Positions 54,658 through 63,646 of a stretch of 64,000 bases of DNA are shown piece after piece. A program made the translations under genes and the position numbers. Source of the stretch: Celerinatantimonas yamalensis (GTDB lineage: Bacteria; Pseudomonadota; Gammaproteobacteria; Enterobacterales; Celerinatantimonadaceae); contig NZ_JBEQCT010000001.1 in assembly GCF_046054155.1 (NCBI RefSeq), forward strand, positions 248,001 through 312,000, given 5' to 3'. Position 1 is the first letter of the stretch. The number at the start of each line of letters is the position of its first letter. The notes beneath the pieces are model-generated. The model did no database searches. It was not told the origin of the DNA and saw only the letters and a list, made by a program, of their open reading frames with translations.

Positions 54658-55464
54658 TTAAGCAGCCGCAGAAGATGAAGGGGTATAGATTAATTGTTGG
54701 ACGTCATCAGTGAGTCCTTCTGGTGAGCCATCATAGACAATGGTACCTTCGGACACGCCGATCACGCGCGAGCAATATTGTTTGACTAACTCAACCGAGT
54801 GCAAGTTGACCATCACGCCGATATTCTGTGCACTGATCTCTTTGAGCGCCTGCATAACGCGATGGGTATTTTTGGGATCCAGTGATGCGACTGGTTCGTC
54901 GGCTAATAATAAGCGGGGATTTTGCATGAGTGCCCGGGCAATAGCGACGCGTTGACTTTGTCCGCCCGAAAGATTCTCAGCACGTTGTAAGGCGTGGTGA
55001 ATCAGTCCTGTCCATTCGAGCAGTTCAATCGCTCGTTCGATATCCTGTTTGGGAAATAACTTCAGCATTGAGCGCACGATGCCGGTTTCACTTAAGCGGC
55101 CTAGCAATACATTGGTAATCACATCCAAACGAGGGACCAGGCAAAAATCCTGAAAAATCATGCCGCAGGTCGCTCGCCAATGACGCAGTGATTGACCCGA
55201 AAGAGTTTGAACATGTTGCGGTGAATCACTTTGTGCAAAGCCAATAATATCACCCGCAGTGGTTTCAATCGTGCCATTGAGCATATGCAATAATGTCGAC
55301 TTACCCGCTCCAGAGCGACCGATCACCGCAACCAATTCACCGGCATAGAGATCGAAACTCACGCCTTTAATTACCTCCTGTTGTTGTCCATAAGCTTTGC
55401 GAAGATTGACAACGGAGAGTAATTTTTCAGGATGATGAGATGTTAATGTAGGCTGAGTATCCAT
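54658..55464 (-). CDS. phnC: Phosphonate-type ABC transporter, ATP-binding protein
   Basis: 268 residues. Walker A GRSGAGKST (near residue 50), Q-loop FQDFCLVPRLDV, signature LSGGQSQRVAIARAL, Walker B LLLADEPVASLDPKN and the switch His in VNLHSVELVKQ. NVLLGRL and the T-L-H-M-L-N-G block are typical of PhnC. The ATG at 55464 is preferred over an in-frame TTG nine bases earlier. First gene of phnCDEE. A clear Pho box was not found upstream. Confidence 0.92.
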   Translation of the reverse strand: MDTQPTLTSHHPEKLLSVVNLRKAYGQQQEVIKGVSFDLYAGELVAVIGRSGAGKSTLLHMLNGTIETTAGDIIGFAQSDSPQHVQTLSGQSLRHWRATCGMIFQDFCLVPRLDVITNVLLGRLSETGIVRSMLKLFPKQDIERAIELLEWTGLIHHALQRAENLSGGQSQRVAIARALMQNPRLLLADEPVASLDPKNTHRVMQALKEISAQNIGVMVNLHSVELVKQYCSRVIGVSEGTIVYDGSPEGLTDDVQQLIYTPSSSAAA

Positions 55465-55669
55465 ACCGACCAAAATTGCGTTTTAATTAGCCGTTATGTA
55501 AACAACCTTTTTTGACAAAATGATGAACACAATGTGATGCTTTTATAACGCCCTCTTAAATGCAGCATGAAAAATGACCGGGGTATTCATTGATGCTTTA
55601 AATAAAGGACGTTACTCAACAAAATAGCCGGTTAGCGATATGTGTGAGAACAACACCGTTAAACACCTG

Positions 55670-56392
55670 TTACAGCTGCGCGCCTGACAAGTCGGCGTGT
55701 TCTGGCGTGACGGTTAACACACTGCTGTGCTCATACCAATCCCCGAGGACGATCCGCTGCTGAGAGTTGTCATTAAAAGGATGGTGAATCGCTGGGCGAT
55801 GGGTATGGCCGTGGATCATCCAATCTAATTGGTAGTGTTTAAAGCGGGTAGTGACTTGCTCTGGTGTGACGTCCATGATGTTATCACTCTTACTTTGATT
55901 GTACCGTTTACTGTTGGCGCGCATGCGATTGGCAATATTAGCCCGCGCACGTTTGGGTAAATGTAAAAAGAGCCATTGCACCCAGCGCCTATGCACCATG
56001 CGGCGAAATTTTTGGTAGGATTCGTCCAGTGTACACATGATGTCGCCATGCAGTAACATGGTTTGACGACCATATAAGTTGATGATGGTTTCGTCGGGTA
56101 ACATCGTCATGCCACACTGTTTGCAATAACGTTTGCCGACTAAAAAATCACGATTGCCGCAGATAAAATAGCAAGGCACCCCAGATTGGGTCAGCTTTTT
56201 AAGCGCTTGGGCCACAGTTTGGCTGGTCGTGGTGCGAAGATCATCGCCGACCCAAACTTCAAACAGATCGCCAAGGATATATAATGCATCGGCTTGATAG
56301 GCTTGCTCTTGCACAAAACGCAAAAACGCCCTAACCATGTCAGGGCGCTCATCACTAAGATGCAGATCAGCAATAAAATAGCTAACCGTCAT
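55670..56392 (-). CDS. lpxH: UDP-2,3-diacylglucosamine diphosphatase LpxH
   Basis: 240 residues, calcineurin-like phosphoesterase making lipid X (2,3-diacylglucosamine-1-phosphate) in lipid A synthesis. Metal-binding motifs: IADLHLSDERP (D9, H11), LGDLFEVWVGDD, GNRDFLVG, LHGD and IHGHTHRPAIH. Size matches the family. Its start overlaps the ppiB stop, a conserved pair; both are divergent from cysS. Confidence 0.97.
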   Translation of the reverse strand: MTVSYFIADLHLSDERPDMVRAFLRFVQEQAYQADALYILGDLFEVWVGDDLRTTTSQTVAQALKKLTQSGVPCYFICGNRDFLVGKRYCKQCGMTMLPDETIINLYGRQTMLLHGDIMCTLDESYQKFRRMVHRRWVQWLFLHLPKRARANIANRMRANSKRYNQSKSDNIMDVTPEQVTTRFKHYQLDWMIHGHTHRPAIHHPFNDNSQQRIVLGDWYEHSSVLTVTPEHADLSGAQL

Positions 56393-56886
56393 TCACTCAC
56401 GGTCACAGAGTTGATCATCACTTCATCCAAAGGAACGTCTTGATGAACATAACCAAAGTTACCGGTAGCAACGCCTTTGATTTTTTCAACAATATCCATA
56501 CCGTTGCTGACTTTACCAAAAACACAATAACCCCAGCCTTGCGGAGTTTCTGAGCTGAAATTCAAAAAATCGTTATTTTTCAAATTGATGAAAAACTGTG
56601 ATGAAGCTGAATGAGGCTCCATAGTACGTGCCATCGCAATGGTGCCTATGTCATTGGCTAGACCATTATTGGCTTCATTGGTAATGGTTTGATTGGTTTC
56701 TTTTTCTTTCATGCCACTGGCGAATCCACCACCTTGGATCATAAAACCATCAATCACCCGGTGAAATAAAGTGCCATCGTAGTGGCCTGATTTGGCGTAG
56801 TTTAGAAAATTTTCTACGGTTTTTGGTGCCTTTTCGGCATTTAGCTCTAAGGTGATGTCACCAAAATTTGTATGCAACGTAACCAT
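56389..56886 (-). CDS. ppiB: Peptidyl-prolyl cis-trans isomerase B (cyclophilin)
   Basis: 165 residues, cytoplasmic cyclophilin without a signal peptide. FHRVIDGFMIQGGGF (catalytic Arg region), MARTMEPHSASSQFFIN and the late WGYCVFGKVSNGMDIV are conserved. Accelerates proline isomerisation. It overlaps lpxH and lies head to head with cysS. Confidence 0.97.
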   Translation of the reverse strand: MVTLHTNFGDITLELNAEKAPKTVENFLNYAKSGHYDGTLFHRVIDGFMIQGGGFASGMKEKETNQTITNEANNGLANDIGTIAMARTMEPHSASSQFFINLKNNDFLNFSSETPQGWGYCVFGKVSNGMDIVEKIKGVATGNFGYVHQDVPLDEVMINSVTVSE

Positions 56887-57024
56887 TAGGTTTCTATCCT
56901 TTATTTAAAAATTGCTAAATTCTAGCGAGTTGTTGAATAGGATACCAGCCGACTAGCTGTTTTTCCGCAAGTTCAATGGTAAAATGTTGCATCGACTAGG
57001 AAAAGGACAGGAATAATCGGCCGA

Positions 57025-58410
57025 ATGTTGAAAATCTATAACACGTTGACCCGCCAAAAAGAAGAGTTTAAACCGATCCAGCCGGGAAAAATCGGCATGT
57101 ATGTTTGTGGTGTCACTATCTATGATTACTGTCATATCGGCCATGGCCGCACCTTTGCCTCATTTGACACGATCGCCCGCTACCTACGTTGGCGAGGGTT
57201 TGATCTAACCTATGTTCGTAATATTACCGATGTGGATGATAAAATAATCAATCGCGCCGCAGAAAACGGTGAAAGCTGCGGAACATTAGTGGCGCGGTTT
57301 AATCAAGCCATGCACGATGATTTTGCGGCGTTAGGGATACAAGCACCTGATATTGAACCGACTGTAACCACCCATATGCCTGAAGTCGTCGAGGTTGTGC
57401 AAAAATTGGTCGATCATGGGAATGCCTATGTGGGGGACAATGGGGATGTATTGTTCGCTGTCGACAGTTACACGAATTATGGCAAATTAAGTCAGCAAAA
57501 TTTAGATATGTTGCAAGCGGGTGCTCGGGTCGATGTGGATCAAAGCAAACGTAATCCACTTGATTTTGTGCTTTGGAAAAAAGCAAAACCGGGTGAACCC
57601 CATTGGTCATCTCCTTGGGGCGAAGGACGCCCTGGTTGGCATATCGAATGTTCAGCAATGAACATGAAACATCTGGGTACCACTTTTGATATTCATGGTG
57701 GCGGTTCTGATCTGATCTTCCCTCATCATGAAAATGAAATTGCGCAAAGCTGCTGCGCGCATCATACCTCGTATGTTAATTACTGGATACACAGTGGTAT
57801 GGTGCAAGTAGACAAAGTGAAAATGTCTAAATCACTGGGTAATTTTTTCACCATCCGTGAGGTGTTAGAACAATACGATGGCCAAACGGTGCGGTATTTT
57901 TTGATTTCAGGTCATTATCGCAGCCAGCTAAATTATTCAGAAGATAATTTAAAACAGGCGCGGGCGGCCATGGAACGATTATATACAGCGCTGCGCGGTG
58001 TAACCCCTGTAGCGGCTAGTGATGTGCTGGCTAAGCCTTATCGTGATACGTTTGTTCATGCGATGGATGATGACTTTAACACGCCTGAAGCGCTGCCAGT
58101 CTTATTTGACCTTGCCAAGGCATTGAATCGGGTTAAAGAAACGGATGCGGATGAAGCTGGGCAGTATGCCAGCTTGTTGATTGAACTCGGCGATGTATTA
58201 GGGCTATGTCAGCAAGATCCTGAGACGTTTTTACAAGGCGCGCAAGGCAGTGATGATGAAACAATTCAGATTGAAGCGTGGATTATTCAACGTAACGAAG
58301 CGCGCGCCGCTAAAAATTGGGCGAAAGCCGATGAAGCGCGTGATGCGTTAACCGCGTTGGGGATTGTGCTGGAAGATGGACCGCAAGGCACCACTTGGCG
58401 TAAAGCTTAA
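57025..58410 (+). CDS. cysS: Cysteinyl-tRNA synthetase
   Basis: 461 residues. Class I synthetase: zinc-site Cys28 in YVCGVTIYDYCHIGHGR with the HIGH-type HIGH motif at 37-40, WHIECSAMNMKHLG (second zinc Cys), HPHENE-like FPHHENEIAQS, and the KMSKS motif in VKMSKSLGNFF near residue 268. The C-terminal anticodon-binding helices follow. A strong hairpin lies 15 bp beyond the stop. Confidence 0.98.
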   Translation: MLKIYNTLTRQKEEFKPIQPGKIGMYVCGVTIYDYCHIGHGRTFASFDTIARYLRWRGFDLTYVRNITDVDDKIINRAAENGESCGTLVARFNQAMHDDFAALGIQAPDIEPTVTTHMPEVVEVVQKLVDHGNAYVGDNGDVLFAVDSYTNYGKLSQQNLDMLQAGARVDVDQSKRNPLDFVLWKKAKPGEPHWSSPWGEGRPGWHIECSAMNMKHLGTTFDIHGGGSDLIFPHHENEIAQSCCAHHTSYVNYWIHSGMVQVDKVKMSKSLGNFFTIREVLEQYDGQTVRYFLISGHYRSQLNYSEDNLKQARAAMERLYTALRGVTPVAASDVLAKPYRDTFVHAMDDDFNTPEALPVLFDLAKALNRVKETDADEAGQYASLLIELGDVLGLCQQDPETFLQGAQGSDDETIQIEAWIIQRNEARAAKNWAKADEARDALTALGIVLEDGPQGTTWRKA

Positions 58411-58425
58411 GTTAGGTTTGACCTG

Positions 58426-58456
58426 ACAGCCATCAGAATGATGTTCTGATGGCTGT
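58426..58456 (+). terminator. Strong hairpin after cysS
   Basis: A perfect 13-bp stem ACAGCCATCAGAA/TTCTGATGGCTGT with a five-base loop. It is not followed by a T run, so it may act as a Rho-assisted terminator or an mRNA 3' stabiliser. Confidence 0.6.
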
Positions 58457-58643
58457 AAACTGTGCCGCTTAGGCTTGCGAGTCACGCGCTGTTGGCAGTT
58501 GTGCAACATGTAGTGGGCAACAAGTAATGCCGCTGCAATGGGTTCTTTTTTGTATTAGGTTGCATAAGCTTGTTGAATCGACAACTTTTTTGCTGCCTAT
58601 AAATGACAGCCGTAACTGGCTTTTTGATTGATTAAGAATAAAT

Positions 58644-59006
58644 ATGACCTTATTAAAACGTGTAGTAATGGCCAATTTAGTAACGATCTTTATCGTCTAC
58701 TTACTCAGTCAACATGTGTCGGCCTTTGCGGCGCACAGTGTCGGCGATTTTTGTTTTGAAATGATGATCGTGCTTTGGGGAATCGCTGCTATAAGTTGGC
58801 GCGGAGGGCTGTTTTTTCGCCGAGCGACCGCCTTAAAAGCGATTCGTCATAATCGCCAGCTCCCGTTTGTTGATGAGCAGCAAGAACGTGTCACCCAGCT
58901 TAATTATAAAGGCCAAACGGATTACTCCAGCGAAGTAATGCTCTTCATTGCCGGTGCACCAGCGGCATTAATTTGCGCTGTGATGACGTTTATCAGCTTA
59001 AATTGA
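58644..59006 (+). CDS. Small hypothetical membrane protein
   Basis: 120 residues. Not recognised. Three hydrophobic segments (about 7-30, 36-53 and 99-118) enclose a basic/polar stretch (RRATALKAIRHNRQLPFVDEQQERV) that would face the cytoplasm. No catalytic motif or known domain is visible. It lies alone between cysS and the macro-domain gene. Confidence 0.65.
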   Translation: MTLLKRVVMANLVTIFIVYLLSQHVSAFAAHSVGDFCFEMMIVLWGIAAISWRGGLFFRRATALKAIRHNRQLPFVDEQQERVTQLNYKGQTDYSSEVMLFIAGAPAALICAVMTFISLN

Positions 59007-59262
59007 GGCGATGATTTAGCCGCCCATTATGACGCAACGGTTGCGTTGACCAGTTTTGCGACTTTCACGTCATTGAAAGGGTCCTCGCGCAGCGGCCAGA
59101 GCAGTATTGAGTTTGTGGCTTAGGTGCGGCCGATGCGCTGGCTTTTACCCGCTAGACAGTGCTCGGCACATTTACAAAGAGTGATAGCCGCAGTGAGTTG
59201 CCTGATGATCTGCAGATATGATTGCCGTATGATAGTAGCACTGCTTGAATGAGGTGCTTACG

Positions 59263-59778
59263 ATGTCCCATATTCAACTAATTCAAGGTGATATTACCAC
59301 GGCTCATGTCGATGCCATTGTGAATGCTGCCAACTCGCGCATGTTAGGGGGCGGTGGAGTTGATGGCGCCATCCATCGCGTAGCTGGCCCTGAACTATTG
59401 CAAGCTTGTTTACAAGTCCCCGAGAGTGAACCCGGTGTTCGTTGCCCGGTGGGCCATGCGCAAATTACGAGGGCAGGGCGTCTGAGCGCGAAGTTTGTGA
59501 TCCACACAGTCGGCCCTATTTATCGCAGCCATCACCACAGTGGCCCGTATCTAGAGAGTGCATATCGACATACCCTTGAGCTGGCCCGTACCCATCATTG
59601 TCATAGCATCGCATTTCCAGCTATTTCGTGTGGCGTGTATGGTTATCCCTACCAAGACGCAGCGCAGATTGCATTAACGACTTGTTTAGATTATGGCGAG
59701 CTAGACATTACTTTCTATCTCTTTGCTGATGATATTTATCAGGTATGGCAGGACGTCTATCAGCAATTACTGGCTTAG
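59263..59778 (+). CDS. ymdB: Macro-domain O-acetyl-ADP-ribose deacetylase, YmdB type
   Basis: 171 residues. Macro domain with VDAIVNAANSRMLGGGGVDGAIHRVAGPEL as the ADP-ribose site and catalytic Asn/Asp region, ITRAGRLSAKFVIHTVGP, and the diphosphate loop PAISCGVYGYPYQDAAQIAL. YmdB removes O-acetyl groups from ADP-ribose and modulates RNase III in Escherichia coli. The ATG at 59263 has GAGGTG six bases upstream; an in-frame TTG 18 bases earlier is less likely. Confidence 0.93.
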   Translation: MSHIQLIQGDITTAHVDAIVNAANSRMLGGGGVDGAIHRVAGPELLQACLQVPESEPGVRCPVGHAQITRAGRLSAKFVIHTVGPIYRSHHHSGPYLESAYRHTLELARTHHCHSIAFPAISCGVYGYPYQDAAQIALTTCLDYGELDITFYLFADDIYQVWQDVYQQLLA

Positions 59779-59845
59779 GTTTTTGTTTATTTTCTGACGT
59801 GCTAATGCTGTAATAAGCACAAATTAATCTGTTTAAAATGTAGCG

Positions 59846-60373
59846 ATGCCGAACCCACTGATATGCCACAACACCTTGATTATTCGTCAATTAGATATTG
59901 ATGATGCCGTACACGCGGTGGATATATTTTCGCAAATGTATGCTTACTACTTTAGTGAGCCGCCCACACCCGAAGCGATTGCCCGTTATCTGACTGAGCG
60001 AGTTCTCGCGGCCCACTCATCAGTTGGGGTGGCCGGAGCATTTGTTGATCAAAAACTTATGGGGTTTGCCACTTATACTATTTTGTACCCCGCGCCTAAT
60101 TTATCGGGTCAAATGTTTATGAAAGATCTGTTTGTTTCTGCCTCGGCTCGGGGGCAACGATTAGGTCCTAAATTGATGCAATACATCGCACAGGTTGCCC
60201 TTGAGCATGATTGTGAGCGCCTGGATTGGACCGCCGAACAGAGTAATCCAAACGCTGGCAAATTTTACCGCGCGCTAGGTGCCGATCAAATCATAGAGAA
60301 GGAATACTATCGATTCACTGGTGCCGCACTGGCGGCCTTTGCCAAGCAAAATTCGCCCATGATAAAAGGATAA
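59846..60373 (+). CDS. GNAT-family N-acetyltransferase
   Basis: 175 residues. The acetyl-CoA motif is MKDLFVSASARGQRLGPKLMQYIAQVA (near residue 92), followed by LDWTAEQSNPNAGKFYRALGA, a common GNAT C-terminus. Substrate unknown. It ends six bases before the MOSC gene on the same strand and may be co-transcribed with it. Confidence 0.86.
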   Translation: MPNPLICHNTLIIRQLDIDDAVHAVDIFSQMYAYYFSEPPTPEAIARYLTERVLAAHSSVGVAGAFVDQKLMGFATYTILYPAPNLSGQMFMKDLFVSASARGQRLGPKLMQYIAQVALEHDCERLDWTAEQSNPNAGKFYRALGADQIIEKEYYRFTGAALAAFAKQNSPMIKG

Positions 60374-60379
60374 GGTGTT

Positions 60380-60919
60380 ATGGCTCAAGTGGTGAGTGTG
60401 AGTAAAAGTTCTGCGCATCATTTTTCTAAGCAAGTGACCGATGCGATTCAGTTGATTGAAAATGAAGGGGTCGATGGCGATGCTCATCGCGGTGTTAACG
60501 TGCAGCATCGTTCACGGGTTAAAGTAGACCCCACTCAAGCGAATTTGCGCCAAGTGCATTTGATCCATATTGAGTTAATTGAACAGCTGCAAGCGCAAGG
60601 TTTTAACGTGAATGCCGGGACCATGGGCGAAAATATCACAACGATGGGGATCGAATTGCTCGATTTACCATGCGGTGCTCAATTGGGTTTTCCAAGCGGT
60701 GCGCGGGTAGAAGTGACTGGGCTGCGTAATCCTTGTGCACAACTAAACCACTATCAAAAGGGGTTAACCCAAGCGGTACTTGAGCGAGATGCACAGGGCA
60801 AGGTGATTCGTAAAGCTGGCGTGATGGGAGTCGTCGTTCAGGGTGGTTGGGTGTATCCCGATGATGCGATTGAGGTTATTTTGCCTGCGCAACCTCATTC
60901 TCCTCTCGCGTGTGTTTAA
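60380..60919 (+). CDS. MOSC-domain protein
   Basis: 179 residues, single MOSC domain: GVDGDAHRGV near the start, GTMGENITTMGIELLDLPCGAQLGFPSGARVEVTGLRNPCAQLN with the conserved Cys that ligates molybdenum cofactor or receives sulfur, and a late VMGVVVQGGWV. MOSC proteins carry sulfur or molybdenum in cofactor chemistry. Partner unknown. The GNAT gene precedes it by six bases. Confidence 0.9.
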   Translation: MAQVVSVSKSSAHHFSKQVTDAIQLIENEGVDGDAHRGVNVQHRSRVKVDPTQANLRQVHLIHIELIEQLQAQGFNVNAGTMGENITTMGIELLDLPCGAQLGFPSGARVEVTGLRNPCAQLNHYQKGLTQAVLERDAQGKVIRKAGVMGVVVQGGWVYPDDAIEVILPAQPHSPLACV

Positions 60920-61236
60920 TCTCGCAAAGACGCAATGGTCATAATGGGCGTGAGGGGGCTTGAACTGGCGGGTAACAACACATTTGATGAGCTCATCGAT
61001 CAAAGAGTGAACTCGTCACGGTGAGAGTCGCGTTCAATTGATAAATAATGGGGCATGGCGCTGTTATAATTGAGCCGTTGCCAAGCTCTAGGTTGCATGG
61101 GCAGGATGATAAGACATGCGGCATTTTATGATGCGACGGCTATGTGTAACAGCCCAGTATAATGGGCGCCGCTTTAACGGATTTTGCTTATCCGCTAGTG
61201 AACTATTTTGCATAAAGACTTAAAAGGAAATGTCGC
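60920..61236. other. Non-coding stretch before RNase I gene
   Basis: No gene seen. It contains an extended -10 (TGT-TATAAT, 61062-61070) without a well-spaced -35; it may promote the RNase I gene or a short RNA. Confidence 0.4.
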
Positions 61237-61875
61237 ATGCGAACAATCATCGCCGCGCTTTTATTTATATTGCTCCCGCTGACCGCACACGCACAGTGCG
61301 TGATTAACGAGCAGGCGTTAAATTACCACTATGATCAGCATGTGGATTACAGTAATCCGAACATCCCGACTGATTTTTTTATGTTGATGTACAGCAACTC
61401 GCCGCAGTTTTGTCAAAAACATGGCAAGTCATCACAATATAACTTTCAATGTCATTCAGAGAATGCTTTTGGTTGGGTGATCCATGGGCTATGGGGCGAC
61501 TCTACGGCGGCCTATTTAAGCGGCGATATTCGGCAACATCCTCGTTTTTGTCGCGGTGATTTACCCAAAGTACCACTTGCAACGCTCAAACCGTATTTAT
61601 GTATGAGCCCCGGCACCGCATTATTGCAAGGCGAATGGGAAAAACACGGGGCTTGTGACTTTCCCTCTGCGAGGGCCTATTATCAACAAGAGCAACAGTT
61701 ATACCAACGCTTTAAGGTTGCGCCTGGGCAGTTAAATAGCGCTCAAGCTGTCCGCTGGATGAAGCGTCATAATCCGGTGCTCGCCGATAAACGATTGCAT
61801 CGCCAGGGCAGTGAATTTGGCATCTGTTTTAATCGCCAGTTTGCAGTGATAAGCTGCCCAAAGCGGCGTAAATAA
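61237..61875 (+). CDS. rna: Periplasmic ribonuclease I (T2 family)
   Basis: 212 residues with a Sec signal peptide (MRTIIAALLFILLPLTAHA, cleavage before QC). The T2 active-site boxes are present: VIHGLWGDST (the usual P after HGLW is G here) and GEWEKHGACDF with the second histidine, plus Glu. Cysteines at several spacings allow the expected disulfides. It degrades RNA in the periplasm to 2',3'-cyclic nucleotides. RNase I in Escherichia coli is longer (about 268 residues), so this is a short form. Confidence 0.92.
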   Translation: MRTIIAALLFILLPLTAHAQCVINEQALNYHYDQHVDYSNPNIPTDFFMLMYSNSPQFCQKHGKSSQYNFQCHSENAFGWVIHGLWGDSTAAYLSGDIRQHPRFCRGDLPKVPLATLKPYLCMSPGTALLQGEWEKHGACDFPSARAYYQQEQQLYQRFKVAPGQLNSAQAVRWMKRHNPVLADKRLHRQGSEFGICFNRQFAVISCPKRRK

Positions 61876-61924
61876 ACGTGCTGTTATTGGGTGTGATGAA
61901 CGTTATGGTTAATAAGGGATGACG

Positions 61925-62386
61925 ATGCGAGAGATCCGAGAGGGTGGAAGCGACCACCCAGCTGTGGTAGCGCTATTGCAAGAGCATTTAATGGATATGC
62001 ATGCTACATCACCACTAGAGAGCTGCCACGCATTAGATGCAAGCCAATTTAAAGCAGCCAATATCCGATTTTGGGGGCTTTGGCAAGCCGAGCAATTATT
62101 AGGTTGCATTGCATTAAAAGTCATTGAACCGGGTCATGGTGAGATTAAATCGATGCGAACGGCTAAATCAGCACGCGGTCAAGGGTTGGCTAAACAGCTC
62201 ATCGAGCACTTATTACAACAGGCACAGACGTTAGGACTAACGAAAATAAGTTTAGAAACAGGAACCGCCGACTTTTTTATTCCAGCACGGTGTTTATATC
62301 AACGTTATGGATTTAGCGAGTGTGCACCGTTTGGTGATTACGTGATTGATCCACACAGCACCTTTATGACGAGGCAGTTAACCTGA
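61925..62386 (+). CDS. GNAT-family N-acetyltransferase
   Basis: 153 residues. IKSMRTAKSARGQGLAKQLIEHLLQQA (near residue 78) is the acetyl-CoA motif, followed by ISLETGTADFFIPARCLYQRYGF, typical of GNATs. The second ATG (61925) fits AAGGG six bases upstream better than the ATG at 61919. Substrate unknown. Confidence 0.86.
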   Translation: MREIREGGSDHPAVVALLQEHLMDMHATSPLESCHALDASQFKAANIRFWGLWQAEQLLGCIALKVIEPGHGEIKSMRTAKSARGQGLAKQLIEHLLQQAQTLGLTKISLETGTADFFIPARCLYQRYGFSECAPFGDYVIDPHSTFMTRQLT

Positions 62387-62401
62387 TCCCGATTAAATAA
62401 A

Positions 62402-62429
62402 CAAGGTAGAGGCACGGGCATCTACCTTG
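62402..62429 (-). terminator. Terminator of folD
   Basis: Minus-strand 9-bp stem CAAGGTAGA/TCTACCTTG with a ten-base loop and a TTTATTT tail, 25 bp beyond the folD stop. Confidence 0.75.
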
Positions 62430-62453
62430 GTATAAATCAATCAAACTCACAGG

Positions 62454-63311
62454 TTAAGCGTCGTGGTATTTTTCACACGCTTCAAGCGTGTTTTCAATTA
62501 AGCTGGCAACCGTCATTGGACCTACACCGCCGGGAACTGGAGTGATCCAACTGGCATGTTGCTGGGCGCTATCAAAGACCACATCACCCACCAACTTACC
62601 AGATTCCAGACGGTTGATGCCAACATCGATCACAATGGCACCATCTTTAATCCACTCACCCGGAATAAATTGCGCTTTACCCACTGCAACAACCAACAGA
62701 TCTGCTCGGCGCACTTCACTTTCAAGGTCTCTGGTAAAGCGATGGCAAGTTGTTGTCGTGCAGCCTGCTAACAATAGCTCTAATGTCATGGGGCGGCCGA
62801 CAATATTCGAAGCGCCCACAATCACGGCATTCATACCATAAGGATCAACCCCGGTGGACGCAATTAAACTCATAATTCCCTTCGGTGTACAGGAGCGTAA
62901 GGCTGGGATACGTTGGGCGAGGCGGCCCACATTATAAGGATGAAAACCATCGACATCTTTATCAGGACGAATACGCTCAATCACTTCAGTTTCATCAATA
63001 TGAGCAGGTAGCGGAAGCTGAACTAAAATACCATCAATGCTGGGATCACCATTGAGCTCATCAATCAAGTCAATGAGTTGTTGATGTGACGTTTGTGCGG
63101 GAAGGTCGTAAGAGCGAGAAATAAATCCCACTTCATCACAGGCTTTACGTTTGCTATTGACGTAGACCTTCGAGGCTGGATCACTCCCAACCAGTACTAC
63201 GGCAAGCCCGGGCGCGCGGCGACCCTGTTCTAAACGAGCTTTTACTTTCTCGCTAACTTGTTGGCGCAGCGACTGCGCGATAGCTTTACCATCAATGATT
63301 TTAGCTGACAT
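62454..63311 (-). CDS. folD: Bifunctional methylenetetrahydrofolate dehydrogenase/cyclohydrolase
   Basis: 285 residues. Interconverts 5,10-methylene- and 10-formyl-tetrahydrofolate with NADP. The catalytic Lys54 is in KVYVNSKRKACDE, and GILVQLPLP, PCTPKGI-like SCTPKGIMSLI, VGASNIVGRPM and PVPGGVGPMTVASLIENT are diagnostic. The start is set at MSAKIIDGKAIAQ; an in-frame GTG two codons earlier is unlikely. It is divergent from the tRNA-Arg locus, a neighbour also seen in Escherichia coli. Confidence 0.97.
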   Translation of the reverse strand: MSAKIIDGKAIAQSLRQQVSEKVKARLEQGRRAPGLAVVLVGSDPASKVYVNSKRKACDEVGFISRSYDLPAQTSHQQLIDLIDELNGDPSIDGILVQLPLPAHIDETEVIERIRPDKDVDGFHPYNVGRLAQRIPALRSCTPKGIMSLIASTGVDPYGMNAVIVGASNIVGRPMTLELLLAGCTTTTCHRFTRDLESEVRRADLLVVAVGKAQFIPGEWIKDGAIVIDVGINRLESGKLVGDVVFDSAQQHASWITPVPGGVGPMTVASLIENTLEACEKYHDA

Positions 63312-63497
63312 ATACACTAATATGGGGGGTTATGATTCAGTGCTCGTTATTGTCGCAGAAATCAGTTTATAGGCCAATGAAAATTTGTGACGTTGATCGC
63401 TGCACCGTAAAGTAGCATAAATCAAAGAATTTGAGTGTTTTTTAAACAATTCAATAGCTTGTGAAGTGCCAGGTAAAAGAGAAGGGATATAAAATAT

Positions 63498-63526
63498 TTG
63501 ACGCTTTGGCGGATAATCAGTAATAT
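63498..63526 (+). promoter_or_regulatory. Stable-RNA promoter for the tRNA-Arg locus
   Basis: TTGACG (63498-63503), 17-bp spacer, TAATAT (63521-63526) and then the GC-rich discriminator GCGCTCCGC. Strong -35, optimal spacing and a GC discriminator are typical of stringently controlled tRNA and rRNA promoters. Predicted start near 63533, upstream of both the tRNA relic and the intron-bearing tRNA. Confidence 0.75.
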
Positions 63527-63563
63527 GCGCTCCGCATCGATGGTATACTTTCATCTGCGACAT

Positions 63564-63637
63564 GTGCCCTTAGCTCAGTTAAAACAACCATAGGTTATCA
63601 AGCCATTCAGGTTTGAATTTAACATCGCGGCGCAAAA
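63564..63637 (+). pseudogene. Degenerate tRNA-Arg-like relic
   Basis: GTGCCCTTAGCTCAGTT matches the first 17 bases of an argU-type tRNA-Arg (GCGCCCTTAGCTCAGTT, from memory) but for one change. After a deranged middle part lacking the D-arm 3' strand and an anticodon stem, CAGGTTTGAATT (63608-63619) resembles a T-arm. It stands between the promoter and the intact tRNA. No functional tRNA can fold from it. Confidence 0.5.
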
Positions 63638-63646
63638 ATAATTTAA

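Noticed and set aside
55474..55669. Possible Pho box upstream of phnC
   Set aside because: Two TTGT-like repeats are spaced 13 rather than 11 bases and match the consensus poorly.
63330..63563. Minus-strand open frame of 77 codons
   Set aside because: It covers the predicted tRNA promoter and has no recognisable domain.
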